Positions 15,715-25,651 of a stretch of DNA of 64,000 nt are shown one piece after another (the first letter of the stretch is position 1; each line of letters opens with the position of its first letter). Under the pieces are notes generated by a model, which made no database searches, was not told where the DNA came from, and was given only the letters and a program-made list of their open reading frames with translations. The position numbers and the translations under genes are program-made. The stretch is from Elusimicrobiota bacterium (GTDB lineage: Bacteria > Elusimicrobiota > Elusimicrobia > Elusimicrobiales > Elusimicrobiaceae), in NCBI GenBank assembly GCA_029008615.1, contig JAQXJI010000006.1:124001-188000 (forward strand), written 5' to 3'.

Positions 15715-16824
15715 GTGCCAGGAATAATATTCAGATATATAGCTAAGAATTTGGCGATATTCTTTTCGGGAATATTGTTCGTCTTCGTTTTTGTGGTTTT
15801 TATGGGGCAGTTTTCGCAGATTTTCACTTATGCGATGAACTACGGCGCGGATATTTTTTGGGTATTTTCGACAATGATGTATATGGTGCCGGATATCTTG
15901 GTGCTTAGCGTGCCGATGGCTTTCCAAATTTCCATTTTGATGACGCTGACTTCTATGGGCCAAACGGGCGAAGTTATGGCTTTGCGCGCGGCGGGGTTTT
16001 CTTTTATGGAAATAGCCAAACCCATTTTGATTTTTGCCGTTTTTTTAATTTTTGTGATGACTGGCCTTAACGGTTGGCTCAGCCCTTTGGGCCGCCATCA
16101 CGTCGAGCAAAGCAAGGCCGATATCGCTTCCAAAATTTCCAAGGTAAATATAGAACCCAAAACCTTTATAAATTTGGGCGACTGGGATTTGTTTGCCGAG
16201 AACGTGGATAAAAAGAACAAAACTATTTATCAGGTTCACCTTTCCCGAAAAAACGACGACAGCGCTTTCAGTACCAAAGTAAACGCATCGGAGGGAAAAG
16301 TCGATATAGGCGGGGACGGTATTTCTTTAACTTTGTTTAAAGGCCAAATGCAGCGCGTATATTCCCTTGAAAGCAGAAAGATAATAACTTCGGAATTTAA
16401 TAAATATTCCGTCTTTATACCTTTGACGCAGAAAACCGATAACGATCACCGCGTGAAAGCTTCCGAACTTACCACCCCGCAGCTTGTCAAAGCCGTAAAG
16501 GAAGGGCCTTCGGCTATGGGCGAAAGAGAATGGCGGGAGTACCGCCCGGCGATTACTTATCGCATCGCTATGGCTTTATGCCCTTTGATATTTTTCCTTT
16601 TAAGCTGCCCGGTTGCTTTTGTTAATACAAAAAAAGCCGGAAGAGCCGGCGCGATGATTTACAGTTTGGCTTTTATTTTCGCCTATTTCGGGTTGATAAC
16701 GGTCGGCAACAGCATAGCGGAAAAAGTCGAAACCGCCGCTTTGGTCTACGCTGCGCCTTTCCTGCCCGTGGTATGCGGGCTTGCCGCCGGTCTTTATTTA
16801 TGGAAGAAGAGGCTTTCCGACTGA
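15715..16824 (+). CDS. lptF: LPS export permease, LptF/YjgP family
   Basis: This 369-residue inner-membrane protein is a predicted half of the LptB2FG transporter that extracts lipopolysaccharide and passes it to the periplasmic bridge. Three N-terminal hydrophobic segments (about residues 10-30, 45-75 and 90-120) are followed by a periplasmic beta-jellyroll domain (about 130-265) and three C-terminal helices. MALRAAGFS matches the conserved cytoplasmic coupling region. GTG 15715 has no SD and lies 6 nt after a -10 element. The stop overlaps the lptG start (TGATG). Confidence 0.88.
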   Translation: MPGIIFRYIAKNLAIFFSGILFVFVFVVFMGQFSQIFTYAMNYGADIFWVFSTMMYMVPDILVLSVPMAFQISILMTLTSMGQTGEVMALRAAGFSFMEIAKPILIFAVFLIFVMTGLNGWLSPLGRHHVEQSKADIASKISKVNIEPKTFINLGDWDLFAENVDKKNKTIYQVHLSRKNDDSAFSTKVNASEGKVDIGGDGISLTLFKGQMQRVYSLESRKIITSEFNKYSVFIPLTQKTDNDHRVKASELTTPQLVKAVKEGPSAMGEREWREYRPAITYRIAMALCPLIFFLLSCPVAFVNTKKAGRAGAMIYSLAFIFAYFGLITVGNSIAEKVETAALVYAAPFLPVVCGLAAGLYLWKKRLSD

Positions 16825-17909
16825 TGAAAATAATTTACGGTTACATAGCCAAGAAGTTTTGGGGCCCTTTTGTTTTTATAATCAGCATTTTTGCGGTGCT
16901 GATATTCCTTGGTGACAGCTTGGAGAAAATCCGCTGGATAAACAGTTACGGCACCACTTTGGGGCTTGTGCTTAAATACAGTTTTTTGACAATGCCTTCT
17001 TGGCTTGTACAGATTTTGCCCGTGGCCTGCCTGTTGAGCGCGCTTTTTGTAATATCCGATATGATTACAAGCGGAGAATGGACGGCTTGCCTTGCGGGCG
17101 GCTTTTCGGTAAGGCAGATATTCAAACCTTTGATAGCCTGCATTTTTTTGGTGGCTATGGCGGGTTTTTGCGTGCAGGAATTTTTCGTCCCCGACTTAAG
17201 CAAAAAGGCCGAGCTTACTTTGCAGCGTAAAATCCGCGGCAAAAAAGAATGGTATTTTAATGTACAGAATGATGTTACTTTAAGGCTTGATAATCAGCGG
17301 GTACTTTTTGCCAAAACCGTTAAAGCTGACGAGGGTGTTATGGACGGTATGTTTATAGATGTTTACGACAACAGCTGGTCAATAACTTCCCAAATCAGCG
17401 CGCGGCGTTTTGTGTGGGACGAAAATAAAGAGAAATGGATTTTTGAAGACGGCTTTATAAGATATTTCGGCAAAAACGCCGCGGTTACCGAGGAAAGTTT
17501 TTCCGTCTTGGATTCGGATTTTACCGTTCCGCCGGATCAAATCGCCGTCGGCAGCGCAAAGCCTTCTTACCTCAGTATAAGCGATTTGATAAGACGCATA
17601 AAATTTTTAAAAGCCAGCGGACTTACCACTTTTCAGGAAGAAACTTTCTTCCACTCCAAATTGGCCGCCCCTTTCGCTACGGTAATTATGTGCCTTTTGG
17701 GTATGCCTTTCGCGATAGCTTTAAAACGCTCAAGCAAATTGCTGAACATTGTGGCGGCAATAGCGATAGGTTTTACTTTTTGGTGGATAGTTTCTATGCT
17801 GACTTCGGCCGGGGAAAGCGGTATGATAAACCCGGCTGTCGCCGGTTGGCTGCCGGTGGTTTTGTTCGCCGCGGTAGCCTATGTGGAGTTTAAACTGCTT
17901 AAGATATAA
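16824..17909 (+). CDS. lptG: LPS export permease, LptG/YjgQ family
   Basis: This is the second YjgP/YjgQ permease, with the same plan: N-terminal helices, a jellyroll domain and C-terminal helices (PFAIALKRSSK is typical). I chose ATG 16824 (361 residues) because it overlaps the lptF stop by 1 nt, follows aggaagagg-like purines and gives the normal MKIIYGYIAKKF start. A longer frame from 16773 is unlikely. Which permease is F and which is G cannot be decided with confidence. LptB and LptC are outside the window. Confidence 0.87.
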   Translation: MKIIYGYIAKKFWGPFVFIISIFAVLIFLGDSLEKIRWINSYGTTLGLVLKYSFLTMPSWLVQILPVACLLSALFVISDMITSGEWTACLAGGFSVRQIFKPLIACIFLVAMAGFCVQEFFVPDLSKKAELTLQRKIRGKKEWYFNVQNDVTLRLDNQRVLFAKTVKADEGVMDGMFIDVYDNSWSITSQISARRFVWDENKEKWIFEDGFIRYFGKNAAVTEESFSVLDSDFTVPPDQIAVGSAKPSYLSISDLIRRIKFLKASGLTTFQEETFFHSKLAAPFATVIMCLLGMPFAIALKRSSKLLNIVAAIAIGFTFWWIVSMLTSAGESGMINPAVAGWLPVVLFAAVAYVEFKLLKI

Positions 17910-17944
17910 TATTTTGATAATATAACCATATATCCGGACATTTA

Positions 17945-17987
17945 AATAAGCAAGCATATAAATCATACGCTTGCTTATTATTTTTTA
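17945..17987 (+). terminator. Intrinsic terminator after lptG
   Basis: AATAAGCAAGC pairs with GCTTGCTTATT (17945-17955 with 17969-17979), followed by attttttat. It lies 23 nt before the SprA-like start, so that gene needs its own promoter or readthrough. Confidence 0.85.
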
Positions 17988-18009
17988 TAGAATTAAAATA
18001 GAGGATTTT

Positions 18010-21000
18010 GTGCTTAAGAAATTATTAAGACTGTTTTTGTGTTTTTGCCTGCTTACGGATTGTTTAAGCCTCAGCGCATTCGGCGCGGAGGCTAAGCCCG
18101 CTTCTTCCGCAAAATCCGAAGAACAAACTTTTGAAAACTCCGTCTTGAAAGATCCTAACCGTTTCGGCGACGGAATAAAACTTTTTGAGCCTTCCCGCTA
18201 CGGCTTTTTGGCGGAAGAAAAACCGCTCCTTCTTCCTTACGAGGAAACTCCTTCGGACGAGGAAGACGATTACTTCCGCTATAACCGGGCTTATTTGGAA
18301 AACGTCATAAAAGATATGGAAGGCGGCATAGAAATAAAAGAACGCGCATCGGAATATATAGAAATTTTAAATCCCTCCCTTTTGCTGCCGATATACGGTA
18401 CCACCATTTCAATGACGGGACGCAAAACCTTCGGTTTGAAATACGATGTAAAAAAATATAAAGAAACCAAAAGCACCGTAGAGGACAAAAACACCAGCAG
18501 TATGGAATTTGAGCAGGAAATGCAGCTTAAGGTGCAGGGTAAAATCAGCGACAGAATTTTTGTCGATATCGACTATGACGACCAACGCGAGGACGCCCAA
18601 AATATAGGAGTATCATACCGCGGCAAGCCCGGCGAACTAGTGCAAAGCGCTGATTTCGGCGATATAGAACTTTCGCTTCCCGGAACGGAATTTATATCTT
18701 ACAGCAAACAGGTGTTCGGCGCAAAAATGCATCTTCAGTACGGCGACGCGCATTTAAGGCTTATCGGCAGCCAGAACAAAGGCGAAAGCAAAAGCAAACA
18801 ATTTAAAGGCGACAGCGTTTTTGAAACCGTAAATATAAAAGATCTCCAGTACACAAGGCGCAAATATTACGATCTTACTTTCGGCTATCAAACCGGGGCA
18901 AGCACAAGCACGCAATGGGCTTACGCCATAAGGCAGGGCACGGAACGCGTTTATATAGATGATCATACGAACGGCGGTTATCAAGTGGCTTCAAAAGCCG
19001 TTGACATAAAAACGGGCGCGGTGTATCCTTCCAACGGCGGTACGGCGGCTTTCAGGCTTTTAACCCGCGGCGTTGATTATACGATTGATTACAATCAAAA
19101 CATTTTGATATTTAACAACAGCCTTAACGCTACGGATGTTGTCGCGGTCGATTATGAAAACTCCCAGGGCGCAATCCCTTCTTCCGTCAGTCCCGAGGGA
19201 TATCCGATACTTATTAAAACCAATAATGACCGCCCGATTGCCACCTCCGACGAACTTGATTATCAGTTGGAAATAAAACGTTACTACAATATCGGTTCCA
19301 CGCAGATAACGCGCGACGACGGCAGCGGTAATTTTATTTTAAAACTTCTTGAGTCCGACGGTACGGAAGTTTGCTCCGCAAACGATACACGCCCCTTCTG
19401 CCAGTTTACTGTTGATTATGACAAGGGCATATTTAAAATAGGCGGACGCTTCAGTGACGTAAGTCTGTATAATTCTACGCCGGTTTCGTCCACCAACAGA
19501 TACTTTTTCGTCCAGTATACTTCTACGGTTAAAACTTACTTTTTGGAATCGGATATAGTCGTCCAGTCCGAAACGGTAAAAGTAAACGGGGCCACTATGG
19601 CCCGCAACAAAGATTATTACGTTGATTACGCTTCGGGCTTTATCACTTTTTACAATTCCGATTTGATAGGTTCCAACAGCGTGGTTGACGTTACCTATGA
19701 AGTTTCCGGCGGCGGGGAAGATACCGCGCTTATGGGCGGGCGTTTTAATTATGATTTTACCGATAAAATCTCCGTCGGGGCGAGTTTGTTAAACGAATCG
19801 GGCAGCGAGCCCAAACGCGTGCCTAACGTCGGCGCAACGGCCAGCAGTTTAACGGCTATGGAAGCGGATTTTAAAATGGACGACGTAAAAGTGGCCGAAG
19901 GCGTACACGTAAGTTTGGGCGGCGAGGCCGCGCAAAGCCGCAAGGATGAAAACCTTTTCGGTTACGCTATGATAGACAGTATGGAAGAAACCAAAGAATA
20001 CGTAAAAGCTTCCACCGTCTACAATGATTGGAAGATAGCCTCAAACCCCACTGCGGAAACAAACTTTTTTGACGCCGTCCGTTGGGACTCGCAGGATGTG
20101 CCGATGCTGCAAATAAATCCCTCGGCGATAGCAAACGGCGACGACAAGCAAAATGTTCTGCTTATAAACTATGATTTCAGCATTGCGCAAGACAAAGGCT
20201 ACGGGGACAGGGACGAAGTTTCAATAGTGTTCCCGATAAGTAATTCCGGCGTAGATTTTTCCGATAAAACCCTCTTTGAACTTACAATGCAGGGGGAAGA
20301 AAACGGCCCTCTTATCAACGTAACATTCGGTACGGTTAACGAAATGTCCGATAACTACGGGGCTTACGCCTCCCTTTTGGCGGCGGGATTTCAGCTGGAT
20401 CAAATCTTCCCCGTTTGCAGTAAATATTATGTGGCCGGTATGAACACCGTACCAAAAACCGAAGATTTAAGATGTACCGGAAAGCTTACCAATTCCGAGG
20501 ATACCGGCTGGCTCTATATAAACCCGGACGGTTCTTATCAGCGTTATAATCCTTTCGCAAATAATACATATAATCCCTGGCCTCAGCCGACGGGCACGAT
20601 AGAAACGCAGGATCTTAACGGCAACGGGCTTTTGGATTCGGAAGATTTAACTTCCGGCGGAAGCTTCGGCTTCGCCGGGCAGGAAATACAGGGCCTGCCG
20701 GGCGGGGAGATAAACTTCTCCGGCTGGAAAACTTTTAATCAGGAAGTGGATTTCGGTTCTTCCACAAATGTTTGGGGTACGGATTGGACTTCGATTCAGC
20801 AAATGCGCATTACTCTTAAAAGGAATCCTAACGGCGGCAAACTTAAAGGACAAATAAAGATAGCTTCTTTAGGAGTTTCCGGCAGCGTGTGGCAGCCTTT
20901 GGATACTGACGACGAAGTGCTCTTAAGCTACGGTATAAACAATGTGGACAATATGCACTATAAGCCTATTTTCAGCGACGCGGGCGACGGCGGCAAAGTT

Positions 21001-23448
21001 TTCCGCACTTTATACGGTTCCGTAAATGATCTTAAAAAGGACGACGGCACCAATAATATAGAAGAACAATCTTTGGCTTTGCAATATGACTTTACCAAAA
21101 ATCCGGCTCTTGAAAAGGTTTCGGTGCAGCATAACTTCAGCGCGATGGATTTCTCCAAGCACAGGCAGTTCCGCTTCTTGCTTTACAATAACGGCGATAT
21201 AGACGAAGACACTTCTTTTTATCTGCGTATCGCCGCCGATGAGAACAATTACAGCGAAGTTCGCGTTCCTTTGAATTTTAAAGACGCCTGGCGGCTTTAC
21301 AGTCTTAAACTGATTGACACCAACGGCGATAATATTCCCGACCGGTGGGAAAATGTTTCCGATTATGAAGCCTCCGTAGTAAATGAAGGTATGCTTAATT
21401 ATAAGCGCGTCGGCGTAATAAGCGCGGGTATAATAAAGGCGGACGGAACAACGCCTAAGGGGGAAGTATGGTTGGATGATATTTTCCTCGCCGATTCAAT
21501 GGTTACCGTCGGCAATGCTTATATGGCGCAAGCCAAAATAAGCGTGGACGATTGGTTCGACGCCGGCGGCAAGATAACTTATATAGACGAAAACTTCCAA
21601 ACGCCGGTAGCGGTGGCTAGCAATCAGAAAAACCGTCAGGAAGATTACTATTTAAAATTCAAACGCTTTAAGAAACTTCCCATTAACGCCAATTATTACC
21701 GCTCCAACACAATAACGCCTGACGTGCTGGGATATAACAGCAGTAATACCGTCAGTCTTTTGGACAAAGGCGAAGTCAACCGCGACAGAGGCAATATCAA
21801 CGCGGAATATATAGACGGAAAACTGCCGACCGTGGGCGTAAGTTATTCTTTTGAAAACGCCGATTATCAAATGTTGGAAAGGAAAGACGACAGCGACACT
21901 TACAGCCTTACTCTCAACCATACCGCCAAGAGCAAAGACAATATAATAAAAAGTTTTTCCGCTGGCACTTCTTTGGTAAAAAGCAAAATAGATTACAGCG
22001 ACGCGCAGTTGGTTTCTTCTTCCGGCGGATACTATAACAGCGACACTACTACGCAAAATTATAATTTTAAAATGACTTTGTCGCCTTGGCAAGGCACTTC
22101 CATAGTTCCCAGTTACACCCTTACTTCCGCCGACGAGAAAAGGAAGTATTTTGACGCCTCGGACGGCATAGAATCTTTCAAAAACAAAAAATACAGCAAA
22201 TACGCCTCGGAAACGGCTTCAATCAGCACAGCTTTAAGGCTACGCCCGTGGCTGACGCCTACGGCCAGTTACAGCGTAAGCATTAGGGAAAACAACAATT
22301 TAAGCAGAACTTCCTATAAATCGGCCGATACCACCTACACCTTTGACATCGGCGACGTAAAGAGCATTAACAGAAATTCGGAAGGCAATGTCGCGCTTTC
22401 TTTAAACGGGCGGGACGTATTGCCGAAATCCAAATTATTTTCGGCATTGACGCTTTCCGGTTCTTACAGGCTTCAGGACGGCGACGCGTGGGAAAACGTA
22501 CCCGATTCTTTTGAATCTTTGGATAAGCTTTGGCTCAGAAGTTCTATGGGCATAAATTCCCCGTACAGTTACAGAAGCAGTATGACTATGCGCGACACTT
22601 ACAGCGCGGCGATGCGTTGGTCGCCGTTTAAGGAATACGGCTTTGAGGGTATGGCCGCGCCGATAAAGACGATTTCCGTCATAAACAACTTTACGCGCAG
22701 TTATCAAACGACTGAAGATTTGGGTTCTGAGTACAAAACGGTAACTTCGACCCTGCCGGACATAGTGTTTTATATAGACGAACTGGAAAAACTTTTTGGT
22801 TCTTCGGGCAGAGTTCTTTCCGGTGCAAATTTAAAACTTAAATACGCTTTTTCCACCAATGAAACTTTGGGTACTGATTATAAGGAAGATGTGGCCTACG
22901 GCGGCGATTTGCGCTTTGTCCTTTTCAACTATTTTGACACTACTTTAAGTTATACCGAGCAGCGTCAGAATAAAACTGATCTCAAAGTAAACGAACCTTT
23001 GGCTACTTATTTAAGGAAAGATTTTTCCGCGCAGACGTCATTTTCCCACCGCGCTTTCCGTTTTACGCCGAAGATAACTTATATCTATGACAAGAGCGAA
23101 GAAGTCGGCGACGTATTGGTGGATAGAGTCGAGGAAATAGTGCCCAGCCTCAATGTCAGGGTGGACTTTAATTTGCCTTTCAGCTTCCGTCTGCCGATAT
23201 TAGGCGCACAGTATCTTATGACGAACCGCGTTATCTGGAACACTACGGCCAGCTATTCGCGCAGGCGTTCTTTTACCGTAGACGAAAACCGTGATTTGCT
23301 TGATATAACCACAAGTTTGGATTATGAAGTTTCCAAAAACGTGCGCCTTACGCTTTCCGGCGCGTTTCAGAACTTTAAACATCTTTACATAGATGAGGAT
23401 TCTTACACCGCCTATAATATCGGCACTATGCTTACGATACAATTTTAA
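18010..23448 (+). CDS. Very large SprA-like outer-membrane protein
   Basis: This 1812-residue protein has an N-terminal signal peptide (LLRLFLCFCLL, cleavage near AFGA-EA). It shares the layout of SprA, the giant barrel of the type IX secretion translocon. There is an early GELVQSADFGDIELSLPG / VFGAKMHLQYGDAHL segment, then VYIDDHTN, then two GVDYTIDY and KDYYVDY modules (about residues 351 and 530) with a following I-x-F line. A GEVWLDDIFLAD / AYMAQAKISVDDWFDAGG segment lies near 1165. About 600 C-terminal residues of amphipathic beta strands follow, ending in LTIQF. Bacteroidota SprA is about 2300-2500 residues, so this is shorter. I chose the GTG start at 18010 for its tagagg site and the signal peptide. 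No other T9SS gene is visible. Another surface-barrel function is possible. Confidence 0.72.
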   Translation: MLKKLLRLFLCFCLLTDCLSLSAFGAEAKPASSAKSEEQTFENSVLKDPNRFGDGIKLFEPSRYGFLAEEKPLLLPYEETPSDEEDDYFRYNRAYLENVIKDMEGGIEIKERASEYIEILNPSLLLPIYGTTISMTGRKTFGLKYDVKKYKETKSTVEDKNTSSMEFEQEMQLKVQGKISDRIFVDIDYDDQREDAQNIGVSYRGKPGELVQSADFGDIELSLPGTEFISYSKQVFGAKMHLQYGDAHLRLIGSQNKGESKSKQFKGDSVFETVNIKDLQYTRRKYYDLTFGYQTGASTSTQWAYAIRQGTERVYIDDHTNGGYQVASKAVDIKTGAVYPSNGGTAAFRLLTRGVDYTIDYNQNILIFNNSLNATDVVAVDYENSQGAIPSSVSPEGYPILIKTNNDRPIATSDELDYQLEIKRYYNIGSTQITRDDGSGNFILKLLESDGTEVCSANDTRPFCQFTVDYDKGIFKIGGRFSDVSLYNSTPVSSTNRYFFVQYTSTVKTYFLESDIVVQSETVKVNGATMARNKDYYVDYASGFITFYNSDLIGSNSVVDVTYEVSGGGEDTALMGGRFNYDFTDKISVGASLLNESGSEPKRVPNVGATASSLTAMEADFKMDDVKVAEGVHVSLGGEAAQSRKDENLFGYAMIDSMEETKEYVKASTVYNDWKIASNPTAETNFFDAVRWDSQDVPMLQINPSAIANGDDKQNVLLINYDFSIAQDKGYGDRDEVSIVFPISNSGVDFSDKTLFELTMQGEENGPLINVTFGTVNEMSDNYGAYASLLAAGFQLDQIFPVCSKYYVAGMNTVPKTEDLRCTGKLTNSEDTGWLYINPDGSYQRYNPFANNTYNPWPQPTGTIETQDLNGNGLLDSEDLTSGGSFGFAGQEIQGLPGGEINFSGWKTFNQEVDFGSSTNVWGTDWTSIQQMRITLKRNPNGGKLKGQIKIASLGVSGSVWQPLDTDDEVLLSYGINNVDNMHYKPIFSDAGDGGKVFRTLYGSVNDLKKDDGTNNIEEQSLALQYDFTKNPALEKVSVQHNFSAMDFSKHRQFRFLLYNNGDIDEDTSFYLRIAADENNYSEVRVPLNFKDAWRLYSLKLIDTNGDNIPDRWENVSDYEASVVNEGMLNYKRVGVISAGIIKADGTTPKGEVWLDDIFLADSMVTVGNAYMAQAKISVDDWFDAGGKITYIDENFQTPVAVASNQKNRQEDYYLKFKRFKKLPINANYYRSNTITPDVLGYNSSNTVSLLDKGEVNRDRGNINAEYIDGKLPTVGVSYSFENADYQMLERKDDSDTYSLTLNHTAKSKDNIIKSFSAGTSLVKSKIDYSDAQLVSSSGGYYNSDTTTQNYNFKMTLSPWQGTSIVPSYTLTSADEKRKYFDASDGIESFKNKKYSKYASETASISTALRLRPWLTPTASYSVSIRENNNLSRTSYKSADTTYTFDIGDVKSINRNSEGNVALSLNGRDVLPKSKLFSALTLSGSYRLQDGDAWENVPDSFESLDKLWLRSSMGINSPYSYRSSMTMRDTYSAAMRWSPFKEYGFEGMAAPIKTISVINNFTRSYQTTEDLGSEYKTVTSTLPDIVFYIDELEKLFGSSGRVLSGANLKLKYAFSTNETLGTDYKEDVAYGGDLRFVLFNYFDTTLSYTEQRQNKTDLKVNEPLATYLRKDFSAQTSFSHRAFRFTPKITYIYDKSEEVGDVLVDRVEEIVPSLNVRVDFNLPFSFRLPILGAQYLMTNRVIWNTTASYSRRRSFTVDENRDLLDITTSLDYEVSKNVRLTLSGAFQNFKHLYIDEDSYTAYNIGTMLTIQF

Positions 23449-23457
23449 CGGGGATTT

Positions 23458-24189
23458 ATGGCATTTGGATTTTTGCAGGAAGCCGTCAATTTGCTTTTGC
23501 ATATTTTCTTTCCGCGGACTTGCTTTTGCTGCGGACGTGATATCTCGCGCAAAAATCCCTCTTTGCTTTGCCCCGATTGCACTAAAAAACTGGAGCCTAT
23601 AACCGGGCTTGTTTGCGTAAGGTGCGGCCTGCCTTTAAAAAGCGGCGGCGCGCATTGTTTTAATTGCCGAGGCAGCAAAGCCGCCAAGTATAAATGTTCT
23701 TATATAAGGTCGGCGTTATGCTTTAACGAACCTTCCCGCGCTTTGGTGCACGCTTTTAAATATGAAAAGTATGTATGCGCCGCGAAGTTTTTTGCGCCTT
23801 TGATGTACAAAACTTTTAAGGAAAACCCGCCTTATTTTGAAGCCGAAATTATGGTTCCCGTCCCGATACACAAAAGCCGTATGCGCAAGAGGGGCTTTAA
23901 CCAAGCGCGGCTTTTGGCGGATGAACTTTCAAAATACAATCATATCCCGGCGGAAGATATTTTGCTGAGGGTACATAAAACCAAAAGCCAAACGTCGCTT
24001 AACAGGGCCGAGAGGAAAGAAAATATTAAAGACGCTTTCAAACTTAAACCCGGGGTAAACGTAAAAGGCAAAGCCGTAATTTTAATCGATGATGTTTGCA
24101 CTACCGGCGCGACTTTAGAAGAATGCGCCCGAGTTCTTAAAAAATCCGGCGCGCGCGAAGTTTTGGCTTTGACCGCTTTAAGAGAATAA
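23458..24189 (+). CDS. comF: ComF/GntX-family phosphoribosyltransferase-like protein
   Basis: This 243-residue protein has an N-terminal zinc-ribbon-like region (CFCCG, CPDC, CVRCGLPL and CFNCRG within the first ~65 residues). A C-terminal phosphoribosyltransferase fold carries the PRPP loop VILIDDVCTTGATLEECA near residue 203. The family is linked to DNA uptake and processing during competence, with no proven enzymatic activity in most members. It starts 9 nt after the SprA-like stop, preceded by gggga, so it is probably co-transcribed. Its stop is 1 nt from the convergent GNAT stop. Confidence 0.88.
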   Translation: MAFGFLQEAVNLLLHIFFPRTCFCCGRDISRKNPSLLCPDCTKKLEPITGLVCVRCGLPLKSGGAHCFNCRGSKAAKYKCSYIRSALCFNEPSRALVHAFKYEKYVCAAKFFAPLMYKTFKENPPYFEAEIMVPVPIHKSRMRKRGFNQARLLADELSKYNHIPAEDILLRVHKTKSQTSLNRAERKENIKDAFKLKPGVNVKGKAVILIDDVCTTGATLEECARVLKKSGAREVLALTALRE

Positions 24190-24190
24190 T

Positions 24191-24700
24191 TTAATGAAAA
24201 CTTACCGTACCCGAAACACCTTCCAACGCATTTGTTTCAAGTTCTTTAACCAAAATAAATTTGTCGGGTATTCCGTCGGTATTTTTTATGCTGAACAGAG
24301 AACTTTCTTTAAAACCCGCTCTGGAATAATAATCGGGATTGCCTACAAGCAGTACGGATTTAAAACCAAGTTCCTTGGCTTTTTTAAAGCTTTCCGCCAT
24401 CAGCTTTTGCCCAAGCCCTTTGTTTCTGTACGCTATATCTATACATAAAGGCGCAAGCAGCAAAGTTTCTTTTTTCCCGTCGGGCGTATTAATATAAAAT
24501 TTTGTCAGCATTATAAAGCCTATTATTTTGTTTTTCTCTTTAAGAGCTAAAGCAAGTTCTGGAATATAAGCTTTGCTTTGCCTCAAAGCGTTTGTAAAAT
24601 CCTGTTCTTTGCCATCGGCAACTTCAGCGGTTTCAAAAGCTTTTTTAATGAAGAGGTATATTTGCGGAAAGTCTTTTTCGGTTTCGGGCGCGATAATCAT
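24191..24700 (-). CDS. GNAT N-acetyltransferase (YhbS-like)
   Basis: This 169-residue single-domain GNAT has the acetyl-CoA loop CIDIAYRNKGLGQKLM near residue 88 and GFKSVLLVGNPDYYSRAGF near 113, which resemble the YhbS group. The substrate is unknown. The start is 1 nt from the pdxA stop, so it is probably co-translated with pdxA. Confidence 0.82.
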   Translation of the reverse strand: MIIAPETEKDFPQIYLFIKKAFETAEVADGKEQDFTNALRQSKAYIPELALALKEKNKIIGFIMLTKFYINTPDGKKETLLLAPLCIDIAYRNKGLGQKLMAESFKKAKELGFKSVLLVGNPDYYSRAGFKESSLFSIKNTDGIPDKFILVKELETNALEGVSGTVSFH

Positions 24701-24701
24701 T

Positions 24702-25604
24702 TTATTTTCTCCTTAAAGCGTATTCTATTGTTGCCGCCATTGAACTTTCGTCGGCTCGGTTTTGGCCCGCTATGTCAAAAGCCGTTCCGTGGGCCGGGGA
24801 CAGCCTTAAAAATTTAAGCCCGGCAGTTATATGAATTACGGGTTCTTTTGCGGCCAATTTAAGGCCCAATAGAGCCGCATCGTGATACATCATCAAAACG
24901 GCGTCGTTTTTGGCTTGGATATGCCTAAGCCATAAAGCGTCTACAGGATAAGGGCCTGCGGCGTTTAAGCCCTCTTTTTGCAGTTCCCTCACAGCCGGGA
25001 TTATCGTTTTTATTTCCTCTAAGCCTATTTTACCGCCGTCGCCGCAATGCGGATTAAGCGCGGATATTTCAATAAGCGCCCCGGGGGGGATTTGGCCGGC
25101 AAGAATTTTTGCCGCGTCTTTAATTCTATCCTTAGTTATGGCTGAACTTAAATCTTTAAGGGCGTAATGTTCCGTTGCCAAGCCGCAGCAAAGCCTTCCG
25201 CTTCTAAACATCATCAAAGCCCCGGGATTTCCTGCCCGTTCGCGTAAAATTTCCGTATGTCCCATATATTTTACGCTGGCGGCCTGCCAAGCTTCTTTTG
25301 ATATCGGCGCGGTAATCAGCGCGTCGGCCTTTAATTCTCCCATAAGACTGATGGCTTTATCCACCGCTTTAAAAGATATTTCTCCGCCTCTTTTTGAAGG
25401 TTCCGGCATTTGCGGTGCAGGGTAATCGGAAGTGATATTTATATAGTTGATATTTCCGTCAAGCGCGCCTAATTTTTTAAAAGAGTCAATGTCGCCTATC
25501 AATATAAAGGCGGCGCTCTCTGCTTTAATTTTTTTTAAGGCTTTAAAAGTTATTTCCGGGCCTATGCCGTAAGGGTCGCCCAAGGTAATGATGATTTTCT
25601 TCAT
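24702..25604 (-). CDS. pdxA: 4-hydroxythreonine-4-phosphate dehydrogenase
   Basis: This 300-residue NAD-dependent enzyme belongs to the DXP-dependent vitamin B6 pathway. The hallmark GDPYGIGPEI sits at residues 8-17, YMGHTE binds substrate and metal near 113, and LNPHCGDGG and MYHDA follow. The length is slightly short (about 330 in E. coli). ATG 25604 is fixed by the family start, yet no SD is present: the upstream bases are the U-tract of a terminator-like hairpin. PdxJ is not in the window. Confidence 0.93.
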   Translation of the reverse strand: MKKIIITLGDPYGIGPEITFKALKKIKAESAAFILIGDIDSFKKLGALDGNINYINITSDYPAPQMPEPSKRGGEISFKAVDKAISLMGELKADALITAPISKEAWQAASVKYMGHTEILRERAGNPGALMMFRSGRLCCGLATEHYALKDLSSAITKDRIKDAAKILAGQIPPGALIEISALNPHCGDGGKIGLEEIKTIIPAVRELQKEGLNAAGPYPVDALWLRHIQAKNDAVLMMYHDAALLGLKLAAKEPVIHITAGLKFLRLSPAHGTAFDIAGQNRADESSMAATIEYALRRK

Positions 25605-25635
25605 AATAAAAAAGGGCGGGTTAAGCCCCGCCCTT
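25605..25635 (-). terminator. Terminator hairpin directly abutting the pdxA start
   Basis: On the reverse strand AAGGGCGGG pairs with CCCGCCCTT (25627-25635 with 25612-25620), followed by TTTTTTATT and then the pdxA ATG. It lies 17 nt after the SurA-like stop. It should stop most surA transcription, and leaves no room for a separate pdxA promoter. Confidence 0.8.
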
Positions 25636-25651
25636 AAAAGGAATTGTTCTC

